Source: Pelmatolapia mariae (Eukaryota > Chordata > Actinopteri > Cichliformes > Cichlidae). From it: a stretch of DNA of 64,000 nt. How positions within the stretch are numbered: the stretch's first letter is position 1; the number at the start of each line of letters is the position of its first letter. The stretch spans positions 12,188,501 to 12,252,500 of the forward strand of contig NC_086227.1 in the NCBI RefSeq assembly GCF_036321145.2, given 5' to 3'. Under the pieces are notes generated by a model that saw nothing but the letters and a program-made list of their open reading frames with translations, was not told where the DNA came from and ran no database searches. Positions 12,261 to 25,835 of this stretch are shown here, piece after piece. The position numbers were made by a program, and so were the translations under genes.

Positions 12261-13582
12261 TATAAATGCTAAATGGAGAATTCAAGAACTCTGATTGGGA
12301 CGTTTTTGGGGAACACTGAATTTACAAAGCCATCTTCAGTGTAAACCTGCTGCTCGCCACAACTGCCTCCTCTACGGCAGTGAATTGAAAGCACTAAGTA
12401 TAAGTTTTAGTAATGGGGCGTAAGTAAATTATGTACATGAAATTAACTCTTATTTTCTTGGCTAGAATACATGACTCATTGGGTATTTCACGCAAAAATA
12501 AAGAGAAAAGGTACAGGTGTAAAACAAAAAAACAAAAAAAACCCCGCTAACGACCGTGGAGGATGAGAAAAATAGTTCTGACAGAATCTCATTTGAAGTG
12601 TTCGGTCATTAAGCTGCAAAATGTGAGCATTTGAAAGTGAAGTTGATATAATAATAACTATTATTTTTAGCAGGATCACTTGGAGTCAAGCCTGCTATTA
12701 CAACAGTTATTAATACGAGCTGCATTAATGCGTCCGTCACCATGCGGCGTGGCAGACTGAAAACACAGGTCATACCCATTTACCAAAAATATAAACATCA
12801 GAGTTTCTCAGTATTCATAATTGATTAGAACTGCATTAGTTGAAAGGATAATTAAGCCTCCAGTGTGGACCTTTTTATGAGCATGTGCTTGGCAACATAG
12901 CACAGAGCATATACAGATTTCTGTCTGTCATGGTCACCCCTAACCTTCTTAACCTCTACCTCTATCTCTACTCTCTCCATCATGTGCACATGTGTAGAGT
13001 ATGAACTCTGCGTAACCCTCCCGCAAATGGGCATGGCAGGTCCAGTTTCCACCGGCACTGGGCCTGTGGTTCTCCTCTCCATTCCTCACGGGACTGTGAA
13101 GCTGCTTGGTGTGGTAGAGTAAGTTAGCTCTCTTAATTTACTAGCTAACCTGTTGACCCAACTTATCCTCCTTCATTGAAGATTCTGAAGAAACCTGCCT
13201 GGCCCACTCTAGCTCACAAAGAAATACTCGCCTGTGGATTTCAAGAGACCTTACCAGCACGAGAGCCTGCAGAGAAGAAGAGAATCCCTCCCAGGAAATA
13301 CACGTGTCTTACCTGCAATTTTACCCATAAAAGTAACCACCACCAACCAATGCCTGCAATCTGTGACCTTAGTGAACCCTTATGTCATATGACCACGTGG
13401 ACTTGAGACTATTTGAACACCAACTTTGCTAACATACTAAAAAGCTCCAAATTCGAATCTGTTGTGAATGAAAAAGTGTTAATTATTTGAACTTTTTTTT
13501 CCGGTGCGTCTCGCTTCGGAATCTTTTGCACCGACTGTGACGCCGTCCTGCTGCTAGGAGCCAGGTGGCTTTTGTTTTTGTG

Positions 13583-13620
13583 AGACTGCTATTGAGAACA
13601 GACGTTCTCAATAGCAGTCT
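13583..13620. repeat. Perfect 17-bp-arm hairpin
   Basis: The arm AGACTGCTATTGAGAAC at 13583-13599 is followed by a 4-base loop (AGAC) and its exact reverse complement at 13604-13620. It is not attached to any element I recognise. Confidence 0.95.
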
Positions 13621-14498
13621 TTCCTCTGAAGGCCTATCTGCTCTCTGTGCTCCACTTAGACCTCGAGCCTGAAAGCCACAGGGGAGATGAAACACACAGA
13701 GGCACAGAGGAAGTGGTGGGGGAGGTCACTCTAGTACAGAGACAGTTTATGGTACAACACAGACTGCGTCACAGACGAGACCGTGTCAAAACACAGACTC
13801 AGAATACCTCAGCCACCACCAGCGCTGTGTGTGTGTGCACATGCAGATGTGTGCATTAGTACCGTGAGAGAGGGAGTCAGCAGCTCACAGTTCCTTGTCG
13901 TTATTTTTAACCAGTGCTGTGGTGGTTGAATGAGGAAGTGTCTGTCTGGTTTTGTGTCTTGCTTTAGGCACACCAATCATCTCTTTCTGCCTCTTTTCTC
14001 CAGCTATCTCTGTGAGAGAATAAGGCAGAAGGGGAGAGAGGAAATAAACTGCATCTTAAAATAAAAATGTGTACGCAAAGCCAAGCTGCTACTACGTGTT
14101 TTGATGCTCAGCTGAGCACTGCGCCATGTTTAACAGGGTTCTGTATGAAGTCTAGAGTGTTTCTGTGTGAAATGAGAAGAAGAGAGAAAGTCTGCTAATG
14201 AGCAGTGTGTGTGAGAGCTCCGTGCTGACAGCAGCTAACCCCACCGCTCTCAGACACACTTGTACACACATACACACACCAGCATGCACACATGTCCTGG
14301 GAGACAAGTGTGGAGAAAGTAGTCCTAGTGTGCGAGTAGTAATTAGACTCCCATCCATTAACACAAGGGGCTGTGGAGGAGGATAAGCAGCAGGTGTGTG
14401 GGTGTTTGGGTGTGTTTCTGCCAGCGCGTACTTGTGTGTATCTGTGTTTTTGCTGTGTGCACATGTACACAATAACACACGGTTAATTGCGGTGACTT

Positions 14499-14530
14499 TG
14501 TGTGTGTGTGTGTGTGTCTGTGTGTGTGTG
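14499..14530. repeat. GT microsatellite
   Basis: GT dinucleotide array with one CT interruption, inside a wider CA/GT-rich region. Confidence 0.95.
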
Positions 14531-17500
14531 AATATACAGCATGCCTGTGCATATGTAGCTGTGTGCTAACGACACTGTGCAGGAGTGTGCACAGTGACCC
14601 TAAAGTATGGATGCATCTGTTACAGGAACTCGGCAGCAGGTGTGAACACAGCACAAAGACAGAGAAAGCGTGTTCAAAGACGAGTTTGTTTACACATTCA
14701 AAGTCAATGAGGCACAGGGGAGGAGAAGCTCAAACTGCAGCGTTTCCTCAGTATACCGTGGGTTAGCCATTTTCACTTCCATCAGCCACACTTCTAAATT
14801 AATTCTTTGTATGTTCTCCAAGTCGGGCATTGCACTGCTACTCAACAATGTAAGGTTGTAATAATGTAATGTTACCGTTAAAGGGACACGCGTTAATTGT
14901 GGATTATGGAGTACGGGGTGTGAGACACGATCGATGCTCTCAGCAGGCTTCTAATTTTCAGAATTTTTCAGCTGTATTGTGACTTAACCTTACCTACACA
15001 ACGAAATGACTCAGTTGTCAGCAGCATGAATCTCTATGGAGAGAGAAATACCACTCTGTGTAGTTCTGTCTGTGATCTAATGTCACCGTCAACAGGCAAA
15101 GGGAAGACTGAGTTCTCCCAATAGGATCAAGTTGGATGATAGCTGATGTTTTCAGCCTTAGTCTGCAACAGAACCCACCACCACATTTGTAACACTACTT
15201 AGTGTCACTTTTGAATGCAGTGATTTTGTAGTTCAAAGATAATTCTAGCTACTGTCAAATACTGTAAAATGATCTTTTTAGTTGTGTTCTGTTTTGTTAG
15301 ATCAAATTGAAGTTCACCTATTATTTTTAAAACAGTTTAAAATTTTCAAAAATTAGGAAAAGCAATCAACAGAATGAAGGGTACATTTAAGCCCCTGTCA
15401 CATCCAGTCTGCCCTCAGTCTGATATGAGCGATCGATGATGTCCTATAGTCTATTGCTGTTTCCCAAACCATATACTTCCAAACTTACACAAGCCACTCT
15501 GAGTATATTCATTCCATCAAGAACAGCAACGTAATGTGTACTAACAGTACCTGAATAGTGTATTTTAAATGGAACACTAGATACTTGCTACCTTTAGTGA
15601 TTGCCATCTTGTCTCCAAGTCCAACACTGTAAACACTGCTTCCAGTAAATGTTTCATTTGACCCTGTCAAAATTTATTCACTTTCACTAGTAGGTACACA
15701 GTATGTACTAAACCAATTATGTGAATGGAAACATGCTGTATCGCGCATGATGAGGTAATGTATTTATAACAACACCGTAAATGCAACAGTGGCTGAAGCT
15801 CGTTACAAGCAACCAGGGTTTTTTCTTAGCCTAGCTCTGTTTTTCACACTTTTACAAACTTCCTTCCAGCCGCCCTCCATCCTGGTGCCTGCAGCAAGCT
15901 GAAGCAGCATAGCTGCTCAAGCAGATCCCCATCAATGTTGGTTGGCATATTTGATCCAATTCGAGGAAAGCAAAGGTTTAAACATGCTAGAGTGTGTCCT
16001 AAGAGAACATTTTGTGGAATGAAATTAATCAGTTTGTTATTGTAAAACCCACAGAAGATTATACTAGCATAATGTGCATATTAACCACCTCCACTAATAA
16101 ATAGAGCTGGCCTGGGCGAGCACCAAGTGCACCAGTCTGTTATTCACAATGTGATCACCTAGAACTTGAGCTGTAATGACGCCGCTGCAACCCTACAAAC
16201 AACATTTGCCATAGTTTATCTCATTGTTCCAAATGGGGTGTCGGTCTAAGAGGAAACCTAGCTGAACTGATCTCTGATTAGTCCCTCGGGCCTGCCTGGC
16301 TGAGAATACAGAATGATGCAACATGTAAATGTCACCTGATGGGATTCTTTTTATTCTCCGTATAATGAGATCCCATTAGCTTAGAGTTTCCCACTGGATT
16401 TGGAACCACTAATTTAGGAGATTACTGGTCTCTTGATGAGATCAGTAGGGTTGTAGGCTGGATGTCTTGCCAGAGGCGATGTTGATTGCCGGCCTTGCTT
16501 TGGAGACACCTGTGGGAAGAGCCCACCCAAGTGACTGCATGTGTGTGTGCGTGTGTGCATTTGCGCGTCTAATCTGAAGGGTTGTGTAAAAGACTCAGAG
16601 GGGACTGAGGAGCAGAGCAGCTCTGAGCGTGTGTGAGACAGAGAAAGAGTGAAAGGAAAAGCGAGTGAGTGTGTTAGTATGCTGTATACAAACCACAGCT
16701 TTGCTCCATGCTGTAATTTACCCTGCCGCCAAAACCACTGCTGCTTCTGCTGTTGCTGCCTAACGCTGCGGCAGAGTTTAGCTTCTCTGGCTCTCTCGCT
16801 GGCTGGGGTTGGCTAGCGCCTGTAGACGGGGGTTGTGCTAACCCTTTGACTGTTTGTTTATCTTGCAGTCAGAACCAACCATTAAAAGTGGGCCCTTAGT
16901 CAAAAGCACAAAAACAGACGCTTGTCATGTTCGAGGGCTGTAATTGTAGCTCTCGCGTGATGTTTTTATTTTCCCTCTGACCTCACTGGATAAACTCAAG
17001 AAGCCACTTAACATCGGGCTTGGCTTGCCAGATCCCAGAGAGAGCGAGAGAGAGAAAGAGAGAAGCAACATGCAGTCAAAGAGCACTCATTTTTCCCCTC
17101 CCTTTTTAATTCATAGCTGGGAGCACTTGCTGTCGCTATGCACTTTACCCTCCACTTCTGACCATATGAAAGACTGGGTACCTGTTGTGTGATTATACCG
17201 TCGTAATGTGCCGCCTTTAAATCTTAAGCACTGTAACTGGCACTGGGATCAACTTGTTGAATGCTACCACACAGGCTGTAAATGCCTTGTTTACTATGTG
17301 AAACGGGCGTCTTTAAATTAGCTTCTCGCAGATTGCTATGCGGAAAACATTCCAGCCCCACAACTGCAGGGATTGGGACAAAACATAGCTTCTACTTTAA
17401 CATCATCCCAATACAATGGAGTCCGTGCTCTCTCACTTCCTTGAAATGTTGACAGAAAGGAGCTCAGAGGTTCCAAACTTCACTTGTGGTTGTCATCAAT

Positions 17501-18565
17501 TAAGCTGGAAACACAGGGTACTCTGGGGACACAATCTCCCGCTCTGCAGCTCTCCCTCTTATCCGTCTCTCTTTATCTGTGTCTATGTCTGCTTAGTGTC
17601 ATTATGAAATGTGCAATTATAGTCACACAAAAGCAGCAGCCTTCTATGCCGTTTCGGCTCTAGCAGCGGGAGAATGAAAAGAGGGCAGAACAACATCAGA
17701 GTGAAAAGAAAGACAAAGTAATTCAGGAGAAGAAAGAGAGGGAGAGAGGAAATTGGCTTGGTTACCATTCTCCATCTGACAGGCGTAATTGACAATTTTG
17801 AGCGAGGCCAGGGGCGTTTCATCTAGTGAGGTGGAGGAATTTAGCGAGATTAAAGGTTAAGGCAGCCTAATTACTTCAATAAGACATTCAGGCATGTTCA
17901 GTGCTGTTGTTACATCAACCTACAATGTAGCGGTACAGATGATGAATTTAAAACTGCGGCTCACAAAAGAAGAAGGAATAAGAGAAGGAAGTGTTGCAAA
18001 CTCGTTGACAACATCATATTATTCAAGCTTTTGAAGTCAGACGTTTTGGGTATGAGTTTTTAGGGTCACGTGTCTCTGTAAAACCAAAAGATCACGTTTT
18101 TGTGAAATATTCTGAAAAATGTAAATATTATATTATGTTTGAGGAAAATTCAAAGTACAAAAAGTGGATATGTCGATATGTCAGAAGTGCTGTATACTGT
18201 CGACATCAAACTGCATATTAGGAAAATAATACTTGCCAGTAGTTCAGTGGGCTCACAAGAAATGGTAAAACAATCACAAAATGCAGTTCATTTGTTTGTT
18301 TACAATGATACAAATTGTCATTTTTCTTCGTGACAGTCAGCACGACAGGGCCTCATGTATTGAGCTTTGAAGTATAAAGAAAAGTACTTGCAGCAGTTCA
18401 GAGCAGGAATGTCACCAAATCTTTAGATGCCAAAATTCTGAAAATGCAGCAAACCTTTGTTTATTTTTTCAGTTCTGTTGTTAGTGCAGACAGCATGTAC
18501 ATACAGTATTGTTGTGGGGAAAAAAAGAGTACTAAAAATCATTAAGTGATTAGATACTCATTTGC

Positions 18566-18970
18566 AGCACGGTGGCACGGTGGTTAGCACTGTTGCCGCA
18601 CAGCAAGAAGGTCCTGAGTTCAATTCCAACATCAGGCTGGGGTCTTTCTGTGTGGAGTTTGCATGTTCTCCCCGTGTTTGCGTGGGTTCCCTCCGGGTAC
18701 TCCGGCTTCCTCCCACCGTCCAAAGACATGCAGCTTGTGGGGATAGGTTAATTGGATAATCCAAATTGCCACTAGGTGTGAATGTGTGTGTGAATGTGTG
18801 AGTGAATGTGAGTGTGAATGGTTGTCTGTCCCTGTGTGTTAGCCCTGCGACAGACTGGCGACCTGTCCAGGGTGTACCCCGCCTCTCGCCCTATGACAGC
18901 TGGGATAGGCTCCAGCGCCCCCCGCGACCCTGAAAAGGATAAGCGGAAGCGAATGGATGGATGGATGGAT
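18566..18970 (+). mobile_element. tRNA-headed SINE-like dispersed repeat, GGAT tail
   Basis: The head has tRNA-like internal promoter boxes: TGGTTAGCACTG resembles an A box and GAGTTCAATTCC a B box, about 40 bases apart. The body follows with TTTGCATGTTCTCCCCGTGT, CTCCGGCTTCCTCCCACC and GCGACCTGTCCAGGGTGTAC, and it ends in GGATGGATGGATGGAT. These phrases recur in many fish genomes as one interspersed repeat. A GTGTGAATGTGTG-rich segment lies in the middle. I do not give a family name because I cannot check one. A 3' scrap of the same repeat lies at about 35363-35463. Confidence 0.82.
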
Positions 18971-21900
18971 ACTCATTTGCTTCATTATCAATACTAAAGG
19001 CACCTTCTTTGCCTCCTCTGACACACAGCACCTAGACAGGCAGGCACAGGCCCCTCCCACCACTAGCAGCTGAACAGTAGTATAACACATTTGCTGAAGC
19101 ATCTTAAAGATTGACAGCCCAGTCTTTATGAAGAAGGTCAGTAAAGCTGCAGATCAAACAAAATTCAACTATTTAACAATTTTCATGAACCTGGCTACGT
19201 TAGCCACTTAACTACTAGCAATTACTCACATTAGCCATCTGTCAAGTTATCATCAAGGTAATGGGTAGCAGCTATAGGCTAATAAAGTGTTATCAGTCCC
19301 ACCTATAGTTAATAGACAGTGTTAATTTAACAGAATAACATAATTTGTGTCTGTGGTTGTGCTATGGTTCTCACAAAGACCCAAATTTAAGAAAAGTCTA
19401 CCAGCAACCAGGCACAACCATCAACAGCCTACATTACCAACAAAATGTGGTGTCTAGTCACCAGAAGCACAGAAAATAAACATTTGCATGAACCAACATT
19501 GTTCTAATATTTATTTTTAAAACTTCCTCTTAATCCCCCGCCCCCCATTTATATTGAAAGAAGGAAACAGACAAAACTAAAATGAATGGGAATCACTGTA
19601 TTTTAAAATATAATGTGGTATGACATGATGAGGTGGTTTTGGTGCCTAACACCAACAGAGCAGTTTTATTCTTGGCTAAACCAAACCAAAAAAATGAAAA
19701 CAACAAATGTCAAGAATAAGTAATGACAAAGAAAAAGTAAAAAAAAACAACACTGCTTCGTGTGAGTTTCGAAATATTCTTTCTTAATAATGACAAGGAC
19801 AACTGACATGTTCATTAACATGAATTATTGGGTACAATTTTATATTTTGAGTTATTTAGATAAAAATTTCATGATATCTCCTTAAACTGTGTGGCAACTG
19901 TTGCACTAACTGCTTAGAGACTGTTTTGCATGGTCACAGTGACAATGCTAACGTGCTGATGTATATCGAATGTAGCGTATCAGCATATTTATCATCTCAC
20001 TTTAGTATTCTGAAAAAACAGCAAAGGCTGATGAGGATGTTATAACTCCACAAAGTGAAAAAAAAAGTACCAATTAATTCTTTTAATTTATTATGCCGCT
20101 ATGAAAAGTCACAATTAATTCTTCCCCAGAGGGAAATGAAGTGCTGTACCACATTTCATTACAATTCACCCAATAGTCATCGAGATAATTCACTATAGAC
20201 ACAAAATAAGACAGAAAAATGCCAAAGTCAGTAGGTTTTCTCCTCTGGGGACCATTAATGTCTGTACAAATAAATGCATGGCAATTGAGTTAATAGTTAC
20301 TCAGATAATTTAGTCTGGGTCAAAGCTTTGCACCAGTCGAGCAACCCACTGACAGATCAACACTAATATCCAGAGTGACGCAGCTAATGTAAGCTAAAAA
20401 GTCCATTAAGAAAAGAGCAGCATGTTTATAATGAACTTCAATCAACCATTAGCGACAGCTGTGCTTCGTAGGGTTTTCGTTAAAACATTCGAAACTGCTT
20501 TTGCCAGAGAGCAGCGTGAATATATGCCAGCTTCTCCTGTGACCTCACAACGCCTCTGACTCCGTTTCAGGCTGTGATCCAGGATCATCGTTCGGTCGCC
20601 GGTCTGCCGCTCTGACAGGCAGATGGACAGAGCGACAGATGGACAGGCAGACAGGGAGTGGTGCCCCTGCAACGCCACAGTGGCATAAACGATGAGCTGT
20701 CAAAGCCCAAGGGTAAATTGCTGTGGAGTAAATATACGCTCCAGCTCAGTGTAGGCCTCGCCAGGTCATTGTGGTGGGTGTATTGTGTGTATGGAGGAAG
20801 CCGCAGTGGTTAAGCAAGTCTGTGTGTGTTTGTATATTTGCAAAGAAGTGTGCCGTGCCAATGGAAAGTGAGAGGAATTCACGTATGTTAATAGTCCAAG
20901 CTCCACTTTGAAACAATTTAGGAGTGTTTGTTTTTCTGGAAACACGGTATTCGTAAAGTTTTCGTCTTGGACTCTCGGCTTTTTTGGAGTTGTCTTGTTT
21001 GTGGCGAGCTCCACTCATCAGCAAGCCAGGAGACCAGCGTGAAAGAACAGGAAAGGCCGCCTTTGCCCTTTTGTGGCACCAAATAAGTGATGGCCCTACT
21101 TGGTGTCCCACACTAACCACATCTAGGGCAGTCCTCCTCAAACCTCCAACCTCCGCTTTGCTGGATTAGATCTCCTGACCATCCCACCCAGTGACTGAGG
21201 CTTGGGTAGCTGGCGAAGGCGAGGTGGTTGTCTGAATGAGACCGCAGGCCGACTTGGCTGACTGCTCCAGCCTCCTTGGTAGACCTTCACTGAGGCTTCA
21301 TTACAGACTTTGGAGCCAAGGGCTGGACCACACTGTGTGCATGTGAATGTGTGTGTATGTATATCTGTGGAGATCTTTGCGTACATATAACTGTTTGCTT
21401 ATGTGTGCTTCCTGGTGTGTGTCTTAATTTCTCATGCATCCATCTGTGCACGCACATTACGTATTTTAATGAGAATGTGTGTCTTCTGTGTATGGTTTTG
21501 TGAACGCTCCCCACACTTAAAGGCAAATTAAGAAAGAAAAAGAAAGTCCCGCGATCGTTGAGTCCCCACAACTGAGAGACTTCTTCTTAGTTTCAGACCC
21601 CGAGTTTCAAAAATAGAATAGTTATCTTTAAATAACCACCAGCAGGAGATCGTCCCGTGTCTTTCATGGACCAGAAAAAGACTCGACTCTCTTCAGGCTT
21701 GAGTGAGTGGCAGTTTTGGGTTATGCTGTAGTTCAAGGAAAATGCATGATGCATCACCCGACTGCTTCGCTCTCTATAAAAAAGGAGCCCATATAGAAAA
21801 CTTCAGAGCGCAACCACCAGGCCCCTCGGGCCAAACGCTGACTTAGACAACACTAAGTCGAGACCTAATGTAGAAGGTTCGTATTAATCTAATGACAAGA

Positions 21901-24900
21901 TGATTACTCACATCTTTAATGTGAACATGTAAACTGCACATACATACAAACACGTGGAAGGAACGCAAAAAGCAGGCAGTGGTGTATAACTAGTCAAGAA
22001 TGACCTCCAAAATGTGGGGTGAGTTTGTGTGTGTGTGAGTGTGAGTGTGTGTGTGTGTGTGTGTGGTCTCCCATGTGCCCTGCCTGTCACACAGTGCTGT
22101 CACTCAGTGTAAATGAGTTTGCTGTCTGTCCAAGTGCGTCTTTCTTTTTCTTCCCTTCCTCCAAAAATGGAATGTCTTAAGTTCTTATCTTACTAATTGC
22201 ACTTATCTTAAGTACAATTACTGTATTTTTAAGGACATTTTGAAGGCATGGGTGCTGTACTTCAGTATTTAGTGAAGTTCTCTTACACCACTTCAAACTG
22301 ACATCTGCGATTAGATGTCAGATTAGGATTTTGCAGACACATAAATGGAAAATATAATAATGCATAATGTTTACATTGTTCTGCAGAATATGAAAAAGGT
22401 GTAATTAGCTCAAACACATTCTGTTCCAACAGTACAATGCTGCTCATAATACAGAGGTGTTATTAAATAGCACTGCCCCTGAAAGCATTAGCTGAAGATC
22501 CCTGATTTTACTTCATTCTTTGAGTCATTTCCTACCCAAAATACCCATGCTCTTGTAGATAACTGATGGGGGGAGCTGAAATCTGAGGGGATGTGATACT
22601 CCCCGCCAGCTAATCCCTTCCCTTAAAGGAACCTGTGTATGCGATGTAGGTCCTGTTGTTGCAGGAAGCGAAAAACTTTCACTCCTGTGTGTAACCAGGA
22701 AGTAGCCACAGCCACTGTAAAGGTCAACAGGGAATCATTAAGGTTTCCTTGTAGCAGCTATTCAAATGTTTTAGCGTGCTCACTGCCTTTAATATGAAAG
22801 AAGGCCCAGTCTGTGGATCTGTGTGTCTTTGAGTCTCCCCATCATCGATGCAAAGTTGGTTCAAATAGTAAAAGCTACCAGCAAACCAGCCATCTACCTT
22901 AAAGTCGCAGCAGCGCTCTAAACTTGTTAAAAACTGTAAAAGAGTAAAAACTAGAGAGAAAGAATAATACACATGGCAGATTACTTGGAATTAGTAAGCC
23001 ATACTGAGATGACTGGTCACCATTATTATTATAATGATCAGAATTTTGTTATTTTAATTATGGTTATTAATAGACACATTTAGAGGAGGATAAAGCCTAC
23101 ACTTACTTTAAACAGCAATATATGTGTGATGTCCTATTACCCTAAAACATGGTACAGTATCCAGACATTATGCTGTACTACTAATTATTTACTTATCCAA
23201 ATACTTCTTCCACCGCTGCCTCTCTCCATCCTTTTACTTAGGCTTCATTTATACCTGCACTACTTTGCCATCTGTGAATTCACACTCTTCCCGTTCCTTC
23301 TTTTTTCCCCCCCATGTCAATTTCCTACAGACCATCTACTCAATGAGCTCTCTCCATCACTTTCACCCTGAGACCTGAATCATTTCTTTCTCTCTTCCCC
23401 CCGCCATGCCTCGCTCTTTCATTCTCTTTCATTCCCCGGAGAGGAGTAATAGGATGATTGGTGGGTGGGCAGTCATCAGGAGTTTTGCCATGCAGCCAGA
23501 GGCCTCTCTCACCTCCCACCACCTCCTGCAGCCATCCATCTCCATAAGCACAAACAGAGTGGCAAGCCACAGCCCGCCTCAGTGTTTCCCAGCCCCACAT
23601 TCATCCACTGACACTCAGTTGGTGTATAAAACCGCACACGTACTCCGGTCCACAAAGAAAGTGGTGCAGCGCACAGTGAAGGTGCAGATTTATGAAACTT
23701 GCTTGATGCGCTGAAAGATTATTCAAAAAGAAAGCAACACCAAGCGACTTAAACGCACACAACACAGCAGCTCAGGCTTACCTGCTCCTCTTAACCAGAC
23801 ACCCACACTTGAACTGGGATGATCTCCTTCTCCTCTTTCTCAATGTCAGTCTCTCTATCTCCTTCAATCTCTCTCCTTAGAAAAACCCAGAAGCAATTTG
23901 TCCTTGCAAAGCCCGTCTAACAGCAGCCTCAAATCAATTTCTAAAAGCCAAAGGCCTCTTTCCCCAGAAAGCTTGCGGCCCAGCTCCTCTACCAGGGCTT
24001 TAAATCACTAGATTATTGGTTTTATGAGTGTGACCCCATGTGAAAATAATTGCTAATGTTCCAAGAGTAACCAGTGGAAAGGTGGGTAATGGGGCAATTT
24101 ATAAATTCTGATTGTAATACATGGAAAGCATCCAGGCCATCTCCTCACTGTTGTTTTATGGCTGCTCATAAAAGGAGGCCAAGCAGCACAACAGTTGCAG
24201 CGACCACAGTGATTAAAATCAATACCGCTGTCGCAGGATTGCTGCTTTTGGTGCCGCTCATTTGTTATCTGAGGAGAGGGGAGATTTCAGGATCAAGAGC
24301 ATCATCTCAAAAAATGAAAGTGTGCTATATACTTGGAATAAAAGTCGGTTATGAATATTGTATATCTGGATTAGCTTCAGAAATGCCTCTGAAATCATCA
24401 AACTCACTTTTCCCACAGAGACGTCCAAGCCCAGGCTTGGCACATACTTACATTAAAGCCCCGAATAGGTCCCAAACCTGGGATCTGATGGAGCTGGGAC
24501 CAGTCTCGTGGGATCCTTGCTCATGGGCAATGTAGTGTCGGCTATATCGTGGGGCCAAGCATGCACCAACACAAAAGAAATCCGACTGCTATTTCTTTAG
24601 TTATGTCAAGAGTTTCGAGAGTTGGAAACAGTTTTATCTATAACACATGGGCACTGCCCTAAGGTCTTGGATTCGAATCTGGAACAAAAACGATCCCTGC
24701 AAAAATTATCTGCATAAAAAGAAAAACACCACCAGTTAAATGTGAGTTTAGTACTTTAGTTATGTCGAGCACGCTGCAATGCCAAATATTTTTGGAAGCT
24801 ACAGCTCCCCCCCGCTTACTGCTCTTTCATGATTTTTTTTTAAACATTTTTGCTTTCTCACTTGTGTGATCTGAGGTTAAGTGCAGCTCCTGAGCAGAGT

Positions 24901-25559
24901 GGGTGTCCAGCACAAATACCACCTGCAGCGTGGCTCTCCAGCACACCGACAGAGATACAGAACAGAAACTAAATGGAGGTGTCTGGCCTCGAGTCTAATG
25001 ACACCCCGCTCCTTTGCTCTTTCAAGCCTCACCACAGCTCTGGCCTGCTCTCCTTTGGTCCAGTCAGCAGGACACCACAAATAGCCCATTCCCTCTCTCC
25101 GTGGCTCCCATAACCATACAGCCGTGCATGGGAGTCTGGTAATTTTCCACTACAGCTAGCGTGTGCATTTGTGTATTTTTGCAGCATGTGTGTGTGTGTG
25201 CCCATAAGAGCCTATATTCCTGAGTTTGCATTTATCTTATTAATTTTTTTTTTATCCACATGTGTTGTGCAACTTTGTAAATAAACATTTGTGGTGCACA
25301 TAATTACATGCAAATGTGATTGTAAATGTGAAGCAGATTTGATCCGAGTCTGTGCGGTGCAGATGTCTCTGGCGAACGCAGACACGAGTGGGATAGATTT
25401 GCCTACTTGTGTTCTCTTTAGCACGCACACAGACACTCGCACACAGACACGGAAAGCTTTATTTTAACAAGTGGATCAAATATGTGCACACTATATAAAT
25501 GTCTTCATTTGATATTAATAAATAGCAGCTTCAGATGCTTTCTGCTAGACGTTGAAGGA
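18971..25559. other. Long non-coding stretch with microsatellites
   Basis: No gene recognised. The longest open frame (24074-24535) begins at GTG, has no motif and is probably chance. A GT array lies at 22025-22065. A B-box-like GGATTCGAATCTGG near 24669-24682 could be the last trace of a tRNA-derived repeat. Confidence 0.5.
22025..22065. repeat. GT microsatellite, interrupted
   Basis: GT array broken by GAGT units. Confidence 0.95.
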
Positions 25560-25835
25560 CAGATCCAAATATCAATACCGATGTTGGTACTGGTATGGAT
25601 ACTTTGTTACTATACTGTAAGCTCGCTGAATTGTGTAAAATTACTTGTGGCAAAGTAAAAAACACTACTGGTCATTAAAACGTGTCGATGATTCACCTCA
25701 TAAGTCATGACACACTGTTCACCCCTACATAAGCTGCCTTTATACGTTAAAAATATCGGTATTGGTATCGGCAATACTGGCCCTATATGTACTTGGTATC
25801 GGTTCGATATCAAAATTTGCAGTATCCTTATCCAG
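25560..25835. mobile_element. ATCGGTA-rich dispersed repeat, MITE-like
   Basis: The left part reads AAATATCAATACCGATG. The right part reads TATCGGTATTGGTATCGG and ends near TTCGATATCAAAATTT, so the ends are rough inverted copies rich in the ATCGGTA word. The unique-looking middle spans about 180 bases. This looks like a non-autonomous DNA transposon remnant, but no target duplication is clear. Confidence 0.5.

Larger units (their letters stand above)
12261..18559. other. Long non-coding stretch
   Basis: No gene recognised. It contains a perfect hairpin at 13583-13620, GT/CA-rich DNA at about 14230-14560, and mixed-composition blocks (about 16220-16530 and 16800-17030) that could be conserved non-coding elements. 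A polypyrimidine-AG followed by a short open stretch near 16869 resembles a splice acceptor, but nothing supports an exon. Confidence 0.5.

Noticed and set aside
16846..16950. Microexon after TTTATCTTGCAG
   Set aside because: A polypyrimidine-AG followed by 24 open codons is expected by chance. There is no donor or homology support.
24074..24535. 153-codon open frame as a gene
   Set aside because: Starts at GTG, has no recognisable domain and no splice context. It is within the length expected by chance in 64 kb.
24660..24685. tRNA or SINE at the B-box-like GGATTCGAATCTGG
   Set aside because: No A box at the proper distance and no recognisable body.
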